This document shows, piece after piece, positions 36,856-47,548 of a stretch of DNA of 64,000 nt. Source of the stretch: Bacillus marasmi (GTDB lineage: Bacteria; Bacillota; Bacilli; Bacillales; Cytobacillaceae); the NCBI RefSeq assembly GCF_902168435.1, contig NZ_LR656164.1, forward strand, positions 310,001-374,000. The letters are read 5' to 3'. The notes under the pieces were generated by a model, which was not told the origin of the DNA, searched no databases, and saw only the letters and a list, made by a program, of their open reading frames with translations. Both the position numbers and the translations under genes were made by a program. The stretch's first letter is position 1; each line of letters starts with the position of its first letter.

Positions 36856-38115
36856 TTGGAAAGACAGAGTGAATTAGAGAGTGTCATTTTAGTCGGTTGT
36901 CAAACTCCAGAAATGGATGAGTTCCATTTCCAATATTCAATGGATGAGCTATCTTCACTAACCGATACTGCAAAAGGTGAAGTAATCATCACATTAAGTC
37001 AAAAACGGGACCGGGTCCATCCCGCTACATACATAGGAAAAGGTAAGCTTGAAGAGTTAAAAGCATTAGAGGAAGAGCTAGAGCCAGATATCATTATTTT
37101 TAATGATGAATTATCACCGAGCCAAATTAGGAATCTTGCTCGTCAATTCAATGCTCGTGTGATTGACAGAACCCAGTTAATTCTTGATATATTTGCTCAG
37201 CGTGCCCGTTCGAAGGAAGGAAAGCTGCAGGTTGAACTTGCGCAGCTTCAATATATGCTGCCACGCCTTATCGGTCAAGGTACGGCCATGTCAAGATTAG
37301 GTGCTGGGATTGGAACGCGTGGACCAGGGGAAACAAAGCTCGAATCTGATCGTCGTCATATTCGCAAACGAATTGATGACATCAAAACACAGCTAACTGT
37401 CATTGTTGGGCACCGCGAGCGCTATCGTGAGCGCCGTAAGAAAAATAATGCGTATCAAATTGCAATCGTTGGTTATACCAATGCTGGGAAATCAACCTTA
37501 TTTAATCGATTGACAGAAGCGGAAACGCTCGAAGAAAATCAGCTGTTTGCAACGCTTGATCCAACGACGCGGAAGTTGATATTGCCTAGCGGTTATACGG
37601 CGCTTATTACGGATACTGTTGGATTTTTACAGGATTTACCGACAACGTTGATCGCAGCGTTTCGATCAACACTAGAGGAGGTCAATGAAGCGGATTTGCT
37701 CCTTCATGTTGTTGATAGCTCAAATCCTGATTATTTCCAACATGAAACTACGGTGCAGAAGCTGTTAGAGGAGCTCGAGAATCAGCACCTGCCTCAATTA
37801 ACCGTATATAATAAGAAGGATTTAATGCATCCAGAATTTGTCCCGAGCGCCAAAACGGATACGATTATCATGACTGCCTTTGACGAGGGTGATCGACAAA
37901 GGCTAAAGCAAAAGATAGAAGAAATGATCATTGATATGATGGAAGCATATCATGTCCTCATTCCATCAACAGAAGGAAAGCTCCTTTCCCAATTGAAAAA
38001 TGAAACGATATTGCGGGAGCTTGTGTTTGAAGAGGAACAGCAAATGTATACTTGCAAAGGGTTTGCCTATGCAAATCAAACAATTGCAGGACAATTAAAA
38101 AAATATTCAGTTTAA
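36856..38115 (+). CDS. hflX: HflX ribosome-associated GTPase
   Basis: 419 residues from TTG 36856, which is six bases from GAAGGA; TTG 36850 is directly adjacent and less likely. The N-terminal HflX domain ([36 protein letters not shown]) and helical linker ([18 protein letters not shown]) precede the G domain: G1 [10 protein letters not shown]3 [11 protein letters not shown]4 NKKD. It splits or rescues stalled ribosomes under stress. It is followed after 14 bases by ynbB. Confidence 0.94.
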   Translation: MERQSELESVILVGCQTPEMDEFHFQYSMDELSSLTDTAKGEVIITLSQKRDRVHPATYIGKGKLEELKALEEELEPDIIIFNDELSPSQIRNLARQFNARVIDRTQLILDIFAQRARSKEGKLQVELAQLQYMLPRLIGQGTAMSRLGAGIGTRGPGETKLESDRRHIRKRIDDIKTQLTVIVGHRERYRERRKKNNAYQIAIVGYTNAGKSTLFNRLTEAETLEENQLFATLDPTTRKLILPSGYTALITDTVGFLQDLPTTLIAAFRSTLEEVNEADLLLHVVDSSNPDYFQHETTVQKLLEELENQHLPQLTVYNKKDLMHPEFVPSAKTDTIIMTAFDEGDRQRLKQKIEEMIIDMMEAYHVLIPSTEGKLLSQLKNETILRELVFEEEQQMYTCKGFAYANQTIAGQLKKYSV

Positions 38116-38129
38116 GATAGGGGATAAAC

Positions 38130-39401
38130 ATGTATCAACAGTTAGTTCATGGGGAAGCACTACAAATGTTAGTGAATCAAGTCGAAACAAAGATTTCGTC
38201 GATTCACAAACAAATTGACGAAAGGATTGAAACCAATCAATTTCGTGTATTAGCAAGTTATCAAAACAACAGGGTTAGTGACTTTCATTTTATCCCTTCC
38301 ACCGGATATGGGTATGATGATATTGGCCGTGATACACTGGAAAAGATTTATGCCGAGGTGTTTGGTGGTGAGGTTGGACTAGTCCGTCCGCAAATTATCT
38401 CCGGAACACACGCGATTTCGATTGCTTTATTTGGCATTTTGCGACCAGGTGATGAACTGCTATACATTACAGGCAAACCTTACGATACCCTTGAGGAAAT
38501 CGTAGGAATTCGCGGAAATGGCGTTGGTTCGCTAAAAGAGTTTAGAATTTCCTACAAAAGCGTTGCCCTCGCTGATACTGGGGCAATCGATTATGATGCA
38601 GTTGCTTCGGCAATCGGTCCCAATACAAAAATGATCGGTATTCAGCGCTCAAAGGGATATGCGACAAGACCTTCGTTTATGATTGAAGAAATCAAGGAAA
38701 TGATTCAGTTTGTAAAAGAAATCAAACAGGACGTTGTCGTCTTTGTTGACAATTGCTATGGGGAATTTGTGGAAGATTTAGAGCCATGTCACGTTGGTGC
38801 AGATTTAATGGCAGGCTCACTAATTAAAAATCCCGGTGGAGGATTGGCTAAAACGGGCGGTTACATAGTAGGAAAGAAGGAATATGTTGATGCGTGTTCC
38901 TATCGAATGACCTCACCTGGAATTGGTGCTGAAGCAGGTGCTTCATTATATAGCCTCCAGGAAATGTATCAAGGCTTTTTCTTAGCTCCGCACGTTGTTG
39001 GACAAGCACTTAAAGGGGCAGTATTTACAGCGGCAATGCTTGAGGCGCTCGGCATGAATACACATCCAAAGTGGAACGCGACAAGAACTGATTTAATTCA
39101 ATCAGTTCAGTTTGATGACCGCGATAAAATGGTAGCCTTTTGTCAGGCAATCCAATATGCATCACCGATAAATTCGCACGTCACGCCATATCCGAGCTAT
39201 ATGCCAGGTTATGATGACGATGTCATTATGGCAGCTGGAACCTTCATTCAAGGTGCAAGCATTGAATTAACTGCCGATGGTCCAATAAGACCACCTTATG
39301 TGGCATATGTTCAAGGCGGTCTAACCTATTCTCATGTAAAGATTGCTATATGCACTGCGTTAAATCACTTGCTTGAAAAGGGTTATATTAAAATATCATA
39401 A
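38130..39401 (+). CDS. ynbB: YnbB, PLP-dependent 'aluminium resistance' / Met gamma-lyase-like protein
   Basis: 423 residues. Fold type I PLP enzyme of the Alum_res family: GTHAISIALFGILRPGD near residue 90 and the cofactor lysine in AGSLIKNPGGGLAKTGGYI. The physiological reaction is uncertain; family names include methionine gamma-lyase family protein and cystathionine beta-lyase involved in aluminium resistance. It is co-oriented with hflX and just before glnRA, as in Bacillus. Confidence 0.92.
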   Translation: MYQQLVHGEALQMLVNQVETKISSIHKQIDERIETNQFRVLASYQNNRVSDFHFIPSTGYGYDDIGRDTLEKIYAEVFGGEVGLVRPQIISGTHAISIALFGILRPGDELLYITGKPYDTLEEIVGIRGNGVGSLKEFRISYKSVALADTGAIDYDAVASAIGPNTKMIGIQRSKGYATRPSFMIEEIKEMIQFVKEIKQDVVVFVDNCYGEFVEDLEPCHVGADLMAGSLIKNPGGGLAKTGGYIVGKKEYVDACSYRMTSPGIGAEAGASLYSLQEMYQGFFLAPHVVGQALKGAVFTAAMLEALGMNTHPKWNATRTDLIQSVQFDDRDKMVAFCQAIQYASPINSHVTPYPSYMPGYDDDVIMAAGTFIQGASIELTADGPIRPPYVAYVQGGLTYSHVKIAICTALNHLLEKGYIKIS

Positions 39402-39518
39402 TCAAGCGTCAAAAGTTGTAAGATTATTTAAATAATACTAGCTTTTCCTTATTTTTAGTGTAAAATCATAATCGGTAATGAGTAATTTTTAACGTTAATA
39501 AATTTTTTCTACAAAACA

Positions 39519-39535
39519 TGTTAAAAAATCTAACA
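39519..39535. promoter_or_regulatory. GlnR/TnrA box 1
   Basis: TGTTAAAAAATCTAACA is a perfect match to TGTNAN7TNACA. It lies 23 bases centre-to-centre from box 2, upstream of the -35 element. Confidence 0.9.
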
Positions 39536-39540
39536 TAAGA

Positions 39541-39569
39541 TTGACAGAAAACCTTACATGAAATATAAT
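39541..39569 (+). promoter_or_regulatory. Consensus sigma-A promoter of glnRA
   Basis: TTGACA, 17-base spacer, TATAAT: both hexamers are perfect. About 40 bases before the glnR start. Confidence 0.95.
39542..39558. promoter_or_regulatory. GlnR box 2 overlapping the -35
   Basis: TGACAGAAAACCTTACA matches TGTNAN7TNACA at all fixed positions except one. Binding here would block RNA polymerase, giving autorepression in nitrogen excess. Confidence 0.8.
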
Positions 39570-39608
39570 GAGAACAAGAAATAGGATAAATCAAGGAGGA
39601 GAAATCGA

Positions 39609-40022
39609 TTGAGCGGTAGTCAAATAAGACGAACAATGCCGTTATTTCCCATTGGTACGGTTATGCAACTCACGGATTTATCTGCCAGACAAATCCGTTA
39701 CTATGAGGAGCATGAACTGATTTCTCCGGCAAGGTCTGATGGGAAAAGAAGAATGTTTTCACTCAATGATATCGATAAGCTTTTGGAAATAAAAGATTTA
39801 ATCGATCAAGGGGTAAACCTAGCAGGCATAAAACAAATATTTGCAAAGAACAAAGACGAAGCCGAAGAAACACAAGAAGTAACGCAAGAAACTGAAAAGG
39901 CAAGACGAGAATTGACAGATACGGAGATTCGAAAACTTCTCCGTGACGAATTACTACAAGCAGGTCGATTCAATCGTGGTGGTCCGCAACGACAAAATCA
40001 CATGTCTCGCTTTTTTAAATAA
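39609..40022 (+). CDS. glnR: GlnR, MerR-family repressor of glutamine synthetase
   Basis: 137 residues, TTG start after AAGGAGGA. The MerR winged helix ([41 protein letters not shown]) is diagnostic, and the C-terminal tail through which feedback-inhibited glutamine synthetase activates GlnR is present. It represses glnRA when nitrogen is plentiful; two operators overlap the promoter. It is co-transcribed with glnA (34-base gap). Confidence 0.96.
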   Translation: MSGSQIRRTMPLFPIGTVMQLTDLSARQIRYYEEHELISPARSDGKRRMFSLNDIDKLLEIKDLIDQGVNLAGIKQIFAKNKDEAEETQEVTQETEKARRELTDTEIRKLLRDELLQAGRFNRGGPQRQNHMSRFFK

Positions 40023-40055
40023 TAATTAACGTAAAATTAAGGGAGGAATTACGAA

Positions 40056-41393
40056 ATGCCAAAGAATTACACTAAAGAAGATATTTTTAGAATGGCGAAA
40101 GAAGAGAATGTGAAATTCATCCGTCTGCAATTTACGGATATCCTTGGAACAATCAAAAACGTAGAAATTCCTGTTAGCCAGCTTGAAAAAGCATTAGATA
40201 ATAAAATGATGTTTGATGGTTCTTCAATCGAAGGTTTCGTGCGGATCGAAGAGTCTGATATGTACCTATATCCAGACCTAAGCACTTGGGTGATTTTCCC
40301 TTGGACAGCTGAAAAAGGTAAAGTTGCACGTCTTATCTGTGACATCTACAATTCAGATTTAACACCATTTGAGGGTGATCCTCGTAACAATTTAAAACGT
40401 GTTCTAAACGAAATGAAAGAATTAGGCTTCACAAACTTTAACCTAGGGCCTGAGCCAGAATTCTTCTTATTTAAATTAGATCAACAAGGTGAACCAACAC
40501 TTGAATTAAATGATAACGGTGGATACTTTGACCTTGCTCCAACTGACCTTGGTGAAAACTGCCGTCGTGATATCGTGCTTGAACTTGAAGAAATGGGCTT
40601 CGAAATTGAAGCATCTCACCATGAGGTTGCGCCAGGGCAACACGAAATCGATTTCAAATATGCAGATGCATTAACAGCATGTGACCAAATTCAAACATTC
40701 AAGCTTGTTGTAAAAACAATTGCTCGTAAGCATGGGCTACATGCGACATTCATGCCAAAACCATTGTTCGGTGTAAACGGTTCTGGTATGCACTGTAACC
40801 TTTCATTATTTAAAGATGGTCAAAACGCATTTTATGATACAAGCAAAAACTTAGAATTAAGTGATGATGCACTTCACTTCATCGCAGGTATCATTAAGCA
40901 TGCTCATAGCTTTACAGCTGTAACAAACCCAACTGTTAACTCATATAAGCGTTTAGTTCCTGGTTACGAAGCACCTTGTTATGTTGCTTGGTCAGCTCGC
41001 AACCGTTCACCATTAATTCGTATCCCAGCATCACGCGGATTAAGTACTCGTGTTGAAGTTCGTAGCGTTGACCCAGCTGCTAACCCATATCTAGCAATGG
41101 CTGTATTATTAAAAGCTGGCTTAGACGGAATTAAGAACAAAATTACTCCTCCAGCTCCAGTTGACCGTAACATCTACGTGATGACTAAAGAAGAGCGTAT
41201 CGAGGCGGGAATCGATGATCTACCAGCAACATTAGCAATGGCTTTAGAAAACCTTCAAGCTGATGAAGTTATCACAGCTGGATTAGGTTCGCACATTCTT
41301 GAGCACTTTGTTGAAGCGAAAGAGATTGAATGGGATATGTTCCGTACGACCGTTCACCAATGGGAAAGAGACCAGTATATGAAAATGTTCTAA
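40056..41393 (+). CDS. glnA: Glutamine synthetase, type I-alpha
   Basis: 445 residues, ATG with GGGAGG. Beta-grasp N-domain followed by the catalytic barrel: [60 protein letters not shown]. Arg63 in GFVRIEE corresponds to the residue used for glutamine feedback in the alpha class. The adenylylation Tyr loop of the beta class is absent. It makes glutamine from glutamate and ammonia, and as a feedback-inhibited enzyme it controls GlnR and TnrA. Confidence 0.97.
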   Translation: MPKNYTKEDIFRMAKEENVKFIRLQFTDILGTIKNVEIPVSQLEKALDNKMMFDGSSIEGFVRIEESDMYLYPDLSTWVIFPWTAEKGKVARLICDIYNSDLTPFEGDPRNNLKRVLNEMKELGFTNFNLGPEPEFFLFKLDQQGEPTLELNDNGGYFDLAPTDLGENCRRDIVLELEEMGFEIEASHHEVAPGQHEIDFKYADALTACDQIQTFKLVVKTIARKHGLHATFMPKPLFGVNGSGMHCNLSLFKDGQNAFYDTSKNLELSDDALHFIAGIIKHAHSFTAVTNPTVNSYKRLVPGYEAPCYVAWSARNRSPLIRIPASRGLSTRVEVRSVDPAANPYLAMAVLLKAGLDGIKNKITPPAPVDRNIYVMTKEERIEAGIDDLPATLAMALENLQADEVITAGLGSHILEHFVEAKEIEWDMFRTTVHQWERDQYMKMF

Positions 41394-41414
41394 TCTTAGG
41401 ACTGTTTTATTTGA

Positions 41415-41450
41415 AACCGAACTTGGCGTAGTGCTGGGTTCGGTTTTTTT
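41415..41450 (+). terminator. Terminator of glnRA
   Basis: AACCGAAC / GTTCGGTT stem with a longer loop and seven T. Confidence 0.85.
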
Positions 41451-41511
41451 GTATGTTTGAGTTAGACGGGCGCTAAGCGAGTGGCGAGAATGATTGAAAA
41501 TGTGACAGAGA

Positions 41512-41652
41512 TGTGACAACGGCTAATAGAAGTGTAGATTCGACTAATAGAACCACGAAAACGGCAAATAGAAGTGCAGATTCGGCTAATAGAACCACAA
41601 AAACGGCTAATAGAACCACGAATTCCGCTAATAGCCGAGACACTGGAAAACG
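41512..41652. repeat. GGCTAATAGAACCAC tandem array between glnA and lexA
   Basis: Seven copies of CTAATAGAA(G/C) at about 20-base spacing. Each is followed by AACCACGAAAACGG or AGTGTAGATTCGG-like text, so two alternating sub-units are seen. No dyad or coding potential. It fills the convergent gap downstream of both glnA and lexA. Confidence 0.88.
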
Positions 41653-41671
41653 TCTAATTGAATATTTGTAA

Positions 41672-41711
41672 AATAAAAAAGGATCCAAAACCCACTTGGA
41701 TTTTGAATCCT
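41672..41711 (-). terminator. Terminator of lexA
   Basis: Read on the minus strand: AGGATTCAAAATCC / GGGTTTTGGATCCT (14 bp with two G-U) and then a T-run. Confidence 0.85.
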
Positions 41712-41748
41712 ATCATTAATCAATCTATGAAATTACTAGAACCGAACT

Positions 41749-42372
41749 TTAATGAATGTGGCGATAAACCCCAATTACCTTACCTAAAATGGAGACATTT
41801 TGAAGAATAATTGGCTCTAACGCTGAATTTTCTGGCTGTAAGCGAATATAGTCTTTTTCTTTAAAGAAGCGTTTTACGGTTGCTTCATCTTCCTCGGTCA
41901 TGGCGACAACAATTTCACCATTTTGAGCTGTTTTTTGCTGCTTCACGATGACGTAGTCTCCGTCCAAAATCCCTGCTTCAATCATACTATCTCCCATTAC
42001 TTCGAGCATAAATACCTGTTCATCTCCAGCAGCTAAGCGCTCAGGAAGCGGGAAAAATTCTTCAACATTCTCGATTGCTGTAATCGGAACCCCTGCAGTA
42101 ACCTTACCTACAACCGGAACATTAATCACTTTGTTTTTAGGGATGTTGCTCTCTTCGTCAATATCCAGTATTTCAATCGCGCGAGGTTTTGTTGGGTCGC
42201 GGCGAATAAGTCCTTTGCTTTCTAATCTTGCTAAATGCCCATGTACTGTAGAGCTAGATGCCAAACCAACCGCTTCGCCAATTTCGCGTACGGAAGGGGG
42301 ATAGCCTTTTTTTCTAACTTCTTCTTTTATGTAGTCTAATATATTCTGTTGCCGCTTTGATAACTTTGTCAT
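41749..42372 (-). CDS. lexA: LexA, SOS repressor
   Basis: 207 residues from ATG at 42372 on the minus strand (Shine-Dalgarno GAGGTGG); the frame's 30-codon upstream extension runs through the operator region and is rejected. N-terminal winged helix ([28 protein letters not shown]), self-cleavage site Ala93-Gly94 (KVTAGVP), catalytic Ser129 (MGDSMIEAG) and Lys167 (ATVKRFF). RecA filaments trigger self-cleavage. It is divergent from yneA, with LexA boxes between them. Confidence 0.96.
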   Translation of the reverse strand: MTKLSKRQQNILDYIKEEVRKKGYPPSVREIGEAVGLASSSTVHGHLARLESKGLIRRDPTKPRAIEILDIDEESNIPKNKVINVPVVGKVTAGVPITAIENVEEFFPLPERLAAGDEQVFMLEVMGDSMIEAGILDGDYVIVKQQKTAQNGEIVVAMTEEDEATVKRFFKEKDYIRLQPENSALEPIILQNVSILGKVIGVYRHIH

Positions 42373-42433
42373 TCTTCCCACCTCATATGGTTTTCTAATT
42401 AATCTCATTATAGCACAATAAATTGGAAAAATA

Positions 42434-42447
42434 CAAACATAAGTTCG
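42434..42447. promoter_or_regulatory. LexA box, lexA side
   Basis: CAAACATAAGTTCG matches the LexA consensus except at positions 2 and 9. Probable lexA autoregulation site. Confidence 0.6.
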
Positions 42448-42461
42448 AATATTAGTTGACA

Positions 42462-42475
42462 CAAACGGACGTTCG
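42462..42475. promoter_or_regulatory. LexA box, central
   Basis: CAAACGGACGTTCG matches CGAACRNRYGTTYG at 13 of 14 positions. Confidence 0.85.
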
Positions 42476-42490
42476 TAATATACTCATTTT

Positions 42491-42504
42491 AGAACATATA
42501 TTCG
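42491..42504. promoter_or_regulatory. LexA box, yneA side
   Basis: AGAACATATATTCG matches at 12 of 14 positions, 20 bases before the yneA ribosome site. Confidence 0.75.
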
Positions 42505-42524
42505 TAATTGTAGGGGTGCTAATC

Positions 42525-42839
42525 ATGAAGTTAATTTGGGAACGTTATTCATATGTTATTTTACTTATTGCTGTAAGTTATATTGCGATTTTTGCTGTTA
42601 TACATAAGCTCGATCATACAGATGGATTTATTAATGTAACCGTTCAAGAAGGAGAGTCACTTTGGGAAATTGCTGAGAGATATTCTGAAAGTAATAATAT
42701 GTCTTCGCAAGAATTTGTTCATTGGGTTAAACAAGAAAATGGAATCGATGAAGGTATGATTAATCCGGGTGATCAATTAATGATTCCAGTACAGGAAGGA
42801 CTTACTTCAACAGACGTAACAGTTCTCGCTGGAGAGTAA
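42525..42839 (+). CDS. yneA: YneA, SOS-induced cell division suppressor
   Basis: 104 residues from ATG 42525 (AGGGGTG upstream). One N-terminal membrane helix (SYVILLIAVSYIAIFAVI) and then an extracytoplasmic LysM domain (ITVQEG-like INVTVQEGESLWEIAERY ... GDQLMIPV). YneA delays septation during DNA damage and is removed by proteolysis on recovery. First gene of the SOS operon yneA-yneB-ynzC, facing lexA across three LexA-type boxes. Confidence 0.94.
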   Translation: MKLIWERYSYVILLIAVSYIAIFAVIHKLDHTDGFINVTVQEGESLWEIAERYSESNNMSSQEFVHWVKQENGIDEGMINPGDQLMIPVQEGLTSTDVTVLAGE

Positions 42840-42842
42840 TAA

Positions 42843-43547
<705 letters not shown>

Positions 43548-43592
43548 TAATATGGCATTTAGTTGACTGTTTTATAAAGGAGTAAAAATTAA

Positions 43593-43826
43593 ATGCAACT
43601 AAATGAGTTAATTGCAAGAATTAATGAATTAGCGAAGAAAGCAAAGACGACTGGATTGACAATGGAAGAAGCAAAAGAGCAATCAAAGCTTCGGGCAAAA
43701 TACCTTGAATCTTTCCGTTCGCAAGTACTCAATACGATTAAGAGTGTTAAAATCGTAGATCCTGAGGGTAATGATGTTACACCAGCTAAATTAAAAGATT
43801 TAAAATCAAAAAAAGGCCTTCATTAA
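43593..43826 (+). CDS. ynzC: YnzC, DUF896 protein
   Basis: 77 residues, AAAGGAG upstream. Two-helix DUF896 protein ([45 protein letters not shown]). Third gene of the SOS operon; function unknown. Confidence 0.93.
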   Translation: MQLNELIARINELAKKAKTTGLTMEEAKEQSKLRAKYLESFRSQVLNTIKSVKIVDPEGNDVTPAKLKDLKSKKGLH

Positions 43827-43834
43827 AAAGAAAT

Positions 43835-43863
43835 AGGGGAATGCCTTTACCGTTCATTCCCCT
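43835..43863. terminator. Bidirectional terminator ynzC / niaP
   Basis: AGGGGAATG / CATTCCCCT stem between convergent genes; A-rich on one side and T-rich on the other. Confidence 0.75.
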
Positions 43864-43907
43864 TTCTATCCTTTTCAAAACTTCCATTCAAGAACTCCAC
43901 AAACAAT

Positions 43908-45113
43908 TTAAGTTAATTCCGTATTCTTTGTTTCTTTTCCTAAAAATAAGACTGATAATGCACCAACAACAATAGCTATAGTGAAGATGGTGAACATGGT
44001 AGGGATTGCTACTTCTCTGGCTACCAAATAACCAACTAGAAGTGGACCAAATATACCGCCAATACGTCCGAACGAAGCTGCCATACCTGCTCCGGTTCCG
44101 CGGATTACTGCTGGATATTGTTCTGGTGTGTATGCATACAAGGCGCCCCATGCCCCTAAATTAAAGAAGGACAAAAGAATCCCAGCGGTAATTAATAGCC
44201 CCAATGAATCTGCAAATCCGAAGAAATAGGCACTTAAAGCCGTACCGATTAGATAGGTAACCAAGACGAATTTTCGCCCTAACCGTTCAATAAACCATGC
44301 TGCTGTAAAGTATCCTGGTAATTGCGCAAGAGTCATAATCAGAACGTATTGAAAGCTTTTAATTAAGCTAAAACCTTTCATAACCATGACGCTTGGAAGC
44401 CACATAAACATTCCGTAGTAGGAAAAGACGACACAGAACCACAAAATCCATAGCATTGTTGTTTGGGTCGTATGAGGCTTGGCCCAAACTGCCACTATAT
44501 TTTCTAAAGCACTAACCTTTACATTGTGTTTTTGAGCTAAAAATTGTGGTGAATCTGGTAGCTTGACTCTTAAATAAAGTGCATAAAATGCAGGCAATGC
44601 GCTAATAAGCAAGGCGGTTTCCCAACCGTATTTTGGGATGATAAAAAACGAAATTAATGCTGAAATCAACCAACCTCCAGCCCAAAAGCTTTCTAGGAGA
44701 ACGACTACTTGACCACGTTTTTCTGCTGGGACAATTTCGGACACTAATGTTGAAGCTACAGGCAGTTCTCCACCTAGTCCCATTCCAATTAAAAATCTTA
44801 AAATCATGAACATTGTCAGCGTTGTCGAGAAGGCGGATAAGCCGCTGCCAACAGAAAAAAGCAATAAGGTGATAATAAAAACGTTTTTTCGACCGATGCG
44901 GTCTGCCATTAATCCGAAAGCAAATGCGCCAACAGCCATACCGATAGAATTGATACTGCCTATCCATCCCATTTGTTCCGTTGTTAATCCCCAGTCCTTT
45001 TGTAAAGCAGCGATAATGAAGGAAAGCATTCCGACATCCATTGCGTCAAATAACCATCCTAATCCTGCTATGCCCAAAAGCCTTTTTTGAGTTACCGATT
45101 TTGTAGTGTTCAT
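43908..45113 (-). CDS. niaP: NiaP-like MFS transporter (niacin permease)
   Basis: 401 residues with twelve membrane helices. Major facilitator loop motif GLMADRIGRKNVF after helix 2 and RFLIGMGLGGELPVASTLVSE in helix 4. The sequence closely resembles B. subtilis NiaP/YceI (GLGWLFDAMDVGMLSFIIAAL, WFCVVFSYYGMFMWLPSVM, YAYTPEQYPAVIR), a nicotinate importer. Specificity is inferred from that likeness. It stands alone on the minus strand between ynzC and tkt, an insertion relative to B. subtilis. Start ATG at 45113. Confidence 0.85.
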   Translation of the reverse strand: MNTTKSVTQKRLLGIAGLGWLFDAMDVGMLSFIIAALQKDWGLTTEQMGWIGSINSIGMAVGAFAFGLMADRIGRKNVFIITLLLFSVGSGLSAFSTTLTMFMILRFLIGMGLGGELPVASTLVSEIVPAEKRGQVVVLLESFWAGGWLISALISFFIIPKYGWETALLISALPAFYALYLRVKLPDSPQFLAQKHNVKVSALENIVAVWAKPHTTQTTMLWILWFCVVFSYYGMFMWLPSVMVMKGFSLIKSFQYVLIMTLAQLPGYFTAAWFIERLGRKFVLVTYLIGTALSAYFFGFADSLGLLITAGILLSFFNLGAWGALYAYTPEQYPAVIRGTGAGMAASFGRIGGIFGPLLVGYLVAREVAIPTMFTIFTIAIVVGALSVLFLGKETKNTELT

Positions 45114-45323
45114 TCATATCTCTCCAATCAAGGGCGGAATTCATTATAGAATTATTTTAACCAAATCTTGTACTTTACAAATTATTTGAGCATTTTTAGT
45201 CATACTAACAGAGAAATCGTCATTTTTTTTAAAAAAAGCAATGCTATTGGTTGTGTTAAAAAGCTTAGAACTATAATATAAAAAGTGTGTAATCTTATGT
45301 TAATTATGGAAAGGATGAAACAA

Positions 45324-47324
45324 ATGTTTGAAAAAATCGATTCCTTATCGATAAATTCCATTCGCACATTGTCGATTGATGCGATAGAAAAAGCAAATTC
45401 CGGGCATCCGGGAATGCCAATGGGTGCTGCACCTATGGCGTATACTTTGTGGACTCGTTATATGAACCACAATCCTAAAAATCCAAATTGGATTAACCGT
45501 GATCGTTTTGTGCTAGCTGCTGGACACGGATCAGCTCTATTATATAGCTTGCTCCACTTATCTGGATATGATTTATCGATGGATGATTTGAAGAACTTCC
45601 GTCAATGGGGCAGTAAAACACCTGGTCACCCTGAATTTGGTCATACTGCTGGAGTTGATGCAACTTCAGGTCCACTTGGACAAGGTATTGCAATGGCAGT
45701 TGGGATGGCTATGGCTGAAAGACATTTAGCTGCACAATATAATAAAGATAACTTTAATATTGTTGACCACTATACATATTCAATCTGTGGCGATGGCGAT
45801 TTGATGGAGGGGGTTTCTTCAGAAGCAGCTTCACTTGCTGCCCACCTTCAATTAGGTCGTTTAGTTGTTCTTTATGATTCAAATGACATTTCACTAGATG
45901 GCGATTTACACAAGTCTTTCTCTGAAAGTGTTGAAGGTCGCTTTAAAGCATACGGATGGCAATATATCCGTGTTGAAGATGGAAATGACCTTAATGCAAT
46001 CGCAAAGGCAATTGAAGAAGCGAAGCAAGATGTAACCCATCCAGCTATCATTGAAGTAAAAACAGTTATCGGCTACGGTTCACCTAACAAATCTGGTAAG
46101 TCCGATGTACACGGATCACCGCTTGGCGCCGATGAGTTGAAACTAACTAAAGAGGCATATCAGTGGACATTCGAAGAGGACTTCCATGTTCCGGAGGATG
46201 TATATGCTCATTTCAACCAACAAGTTGTTGAAAATGGTGCTAATAAAGAAAAAGAGTGGAACGACCTGTTTGCACAATATAAAGAGGCGTACCCTGAACT
46301 AGCTCAACAATTTGAACTTGGAGCAAAAGGAGACCTTCCTGAAGGTTGGTCAAAAGATGTTCCTGTTTATCAAGAAGGTAAAAGTGTAGCAAGCCGCGCT
46401 TCTTCTGGTGAGGTACTTAATGCAATCGCGAAAAATGTACCATATTTCATCGGTGGATCGGCTGACCTTGCTGGATCTAATAAAACGACAATCAAAGGAG
46501 CGGGCGATTACTCTCGCGATTCATACGATGGCCGCAATATTTGGTTCGGCGTGCGTGAATTTGCGATGGGTGCTGCTTTAAATGGTATGGCTCTTCATGG
46601 TGGCTTAAAGGCGTTTGGAGGAACATTCTTCGTATTCTCCGATTACGTGAAGCCTGCTATTCGTCTTTCTGCTTTAATGGGTCTTCCAGTGACTTATGTG
46701 TTTACTCATGACAGTATCGCTGTAGGTGAAGACGGTCCAACCCATGAACCAATTGAGCAATTGGCTGGTTTGCGCGCTATGCCTAACTTGTCAGTGATTC
46801 GTCCAGCTGACGGAAATGAAACAGCGGCTGCTTGGAAGCTTGCGCTTGAATCAAAATCCGTTCCAACAGCACTTGTATTAACTCGTCAAAACCTTCCAAC
46901 AATCAAGGGTACAGATGCAGCTGCATATGAAGGTGTTTCTAAAGGTGCTTACGTTGTATCGCCTGCAACAAAAGAAACTGCCGATGCTCTCCTGATTGCT
47001 GCTGGTTCTGAAGTAGGTCTAGCAGTTGAAGCACAGAAGGCTCTTGCGCAAGATGGTATTGATGTTGCTGTTGTCAGCATGCCTTCATGGGATCGTTTCG
47101 AAAAACAAACTAAAGAATATAAAGACTCTGTCATTCCGAAAAACGTAAAGAAACGTTTAGGAATTGAAATGGGATCTTCATTAGGTTGGCACAAGTACAC
47201 TGGTGATGAAGGCGATGTATTGGCGATTGACCAATTTGGCGCATCTGCACCTGGTGAAAAAGTAATGGCTGAATACGGCTTCACCGTAGAAAACGTTGTA
47301 GCACGCCTAAAAGCTATTTTATAA
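45324..47324 (+). CDS. tkt: Transketolase
   Basis: 666 residues from ATG 45324 with AAAGGATG upstream; earlier in-frame starts lack a ribosome site. [30 protein letters not shown], the TPP motif [22 protein letters not shown] and the His/Asp residues of [18 protein letters not shown] and [16 protein letters not shown] are all present. Core enzyme of the non-oxidative pentose phosphate pathway. A TATAAT at 45272-45277 may be its -10, with a weak -35. Confidence 0.96.
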   Translation: MFEKIDSLSINSIRTLSIDAIEKANSGHPGMPMGAAPMAYTLWTRYMNHNPKNPNWINRDRFVLAAGHGSALLYSLLHLSGYDLSMDDLKNFRQWGSKTPGHPEFGHTAGVDATSGPLGQGIAMAVGMAMAERHLAAQYNKDNFNIVDHYTYSICGDGDLMEGVSSEAASLAAHLQLGRLVVLYDSNDISLDGDLHKSFSESVEGRFKAYGWQYIRVEDGNDLNAIAKAIEEAKQDVTHPAIIEVKTVIGYGSPNKSGKSDVHGSPLGADELKLTKEAYQWTFEEDFHVPEDVYAHFNQQVVENGANKEKEWNDLFAQYKEAYPELAQQFELGAKGDLPEGWSKDVPVYQEGKSVASRASSGEVLNAIAKNVPYFIGGSADLAGSNKTTIKGAGDYSRDSYDGRNIWFGVREFAMGAALNGMALHGGLKAFGGTFFVFSDYVKPAIRLSALMGLPVTYVFTHDSIAVGEDGPTHEPIEQLAGLRAMPNLSVIRPADGNETAAAWKLALESKSVPTALVLTRQNLPTIKGTDAAAYEGVSKGAYVVSPATKETADALLIAAGSEVGLAVEAQKALAQDGIDVAVVSMPSWDRFEKQTKEYKDSVIPKNVKKRLGIEMGSSLGWHKYTGDEGDVLAIDQFGASAPGEKVMAEYGFTVENVVARLKAIL

Positions 47325-47345
47325 AAATAAAAAAGATACTTTAGG

Positions 47346-47376
47346 AGGAACGAATCAGTGATTCGTTCCTTTTTTA
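47346..47376 (+). terminator. Terminator of tkt
   Basis: AGGAACGAAT / ATTCGTTCCT, CAGTG loop, six T. Confidence 0.95.
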
Positions 47377-47548
47377 TGTCAAATAACTTATTAAAAGTTC
47401 TTCACAGGACAATGTTGGAAACGCATAGGGGTTTTCCCCTATGTGCTCATTTTGTCACAATCATGCAACAAATTTAACAAATTTGTGAATATTTTTATAA
47501 TATAATATAGGAAGAGTTAGAATATTTTTCTAATAGGAGGGGAGCAAT

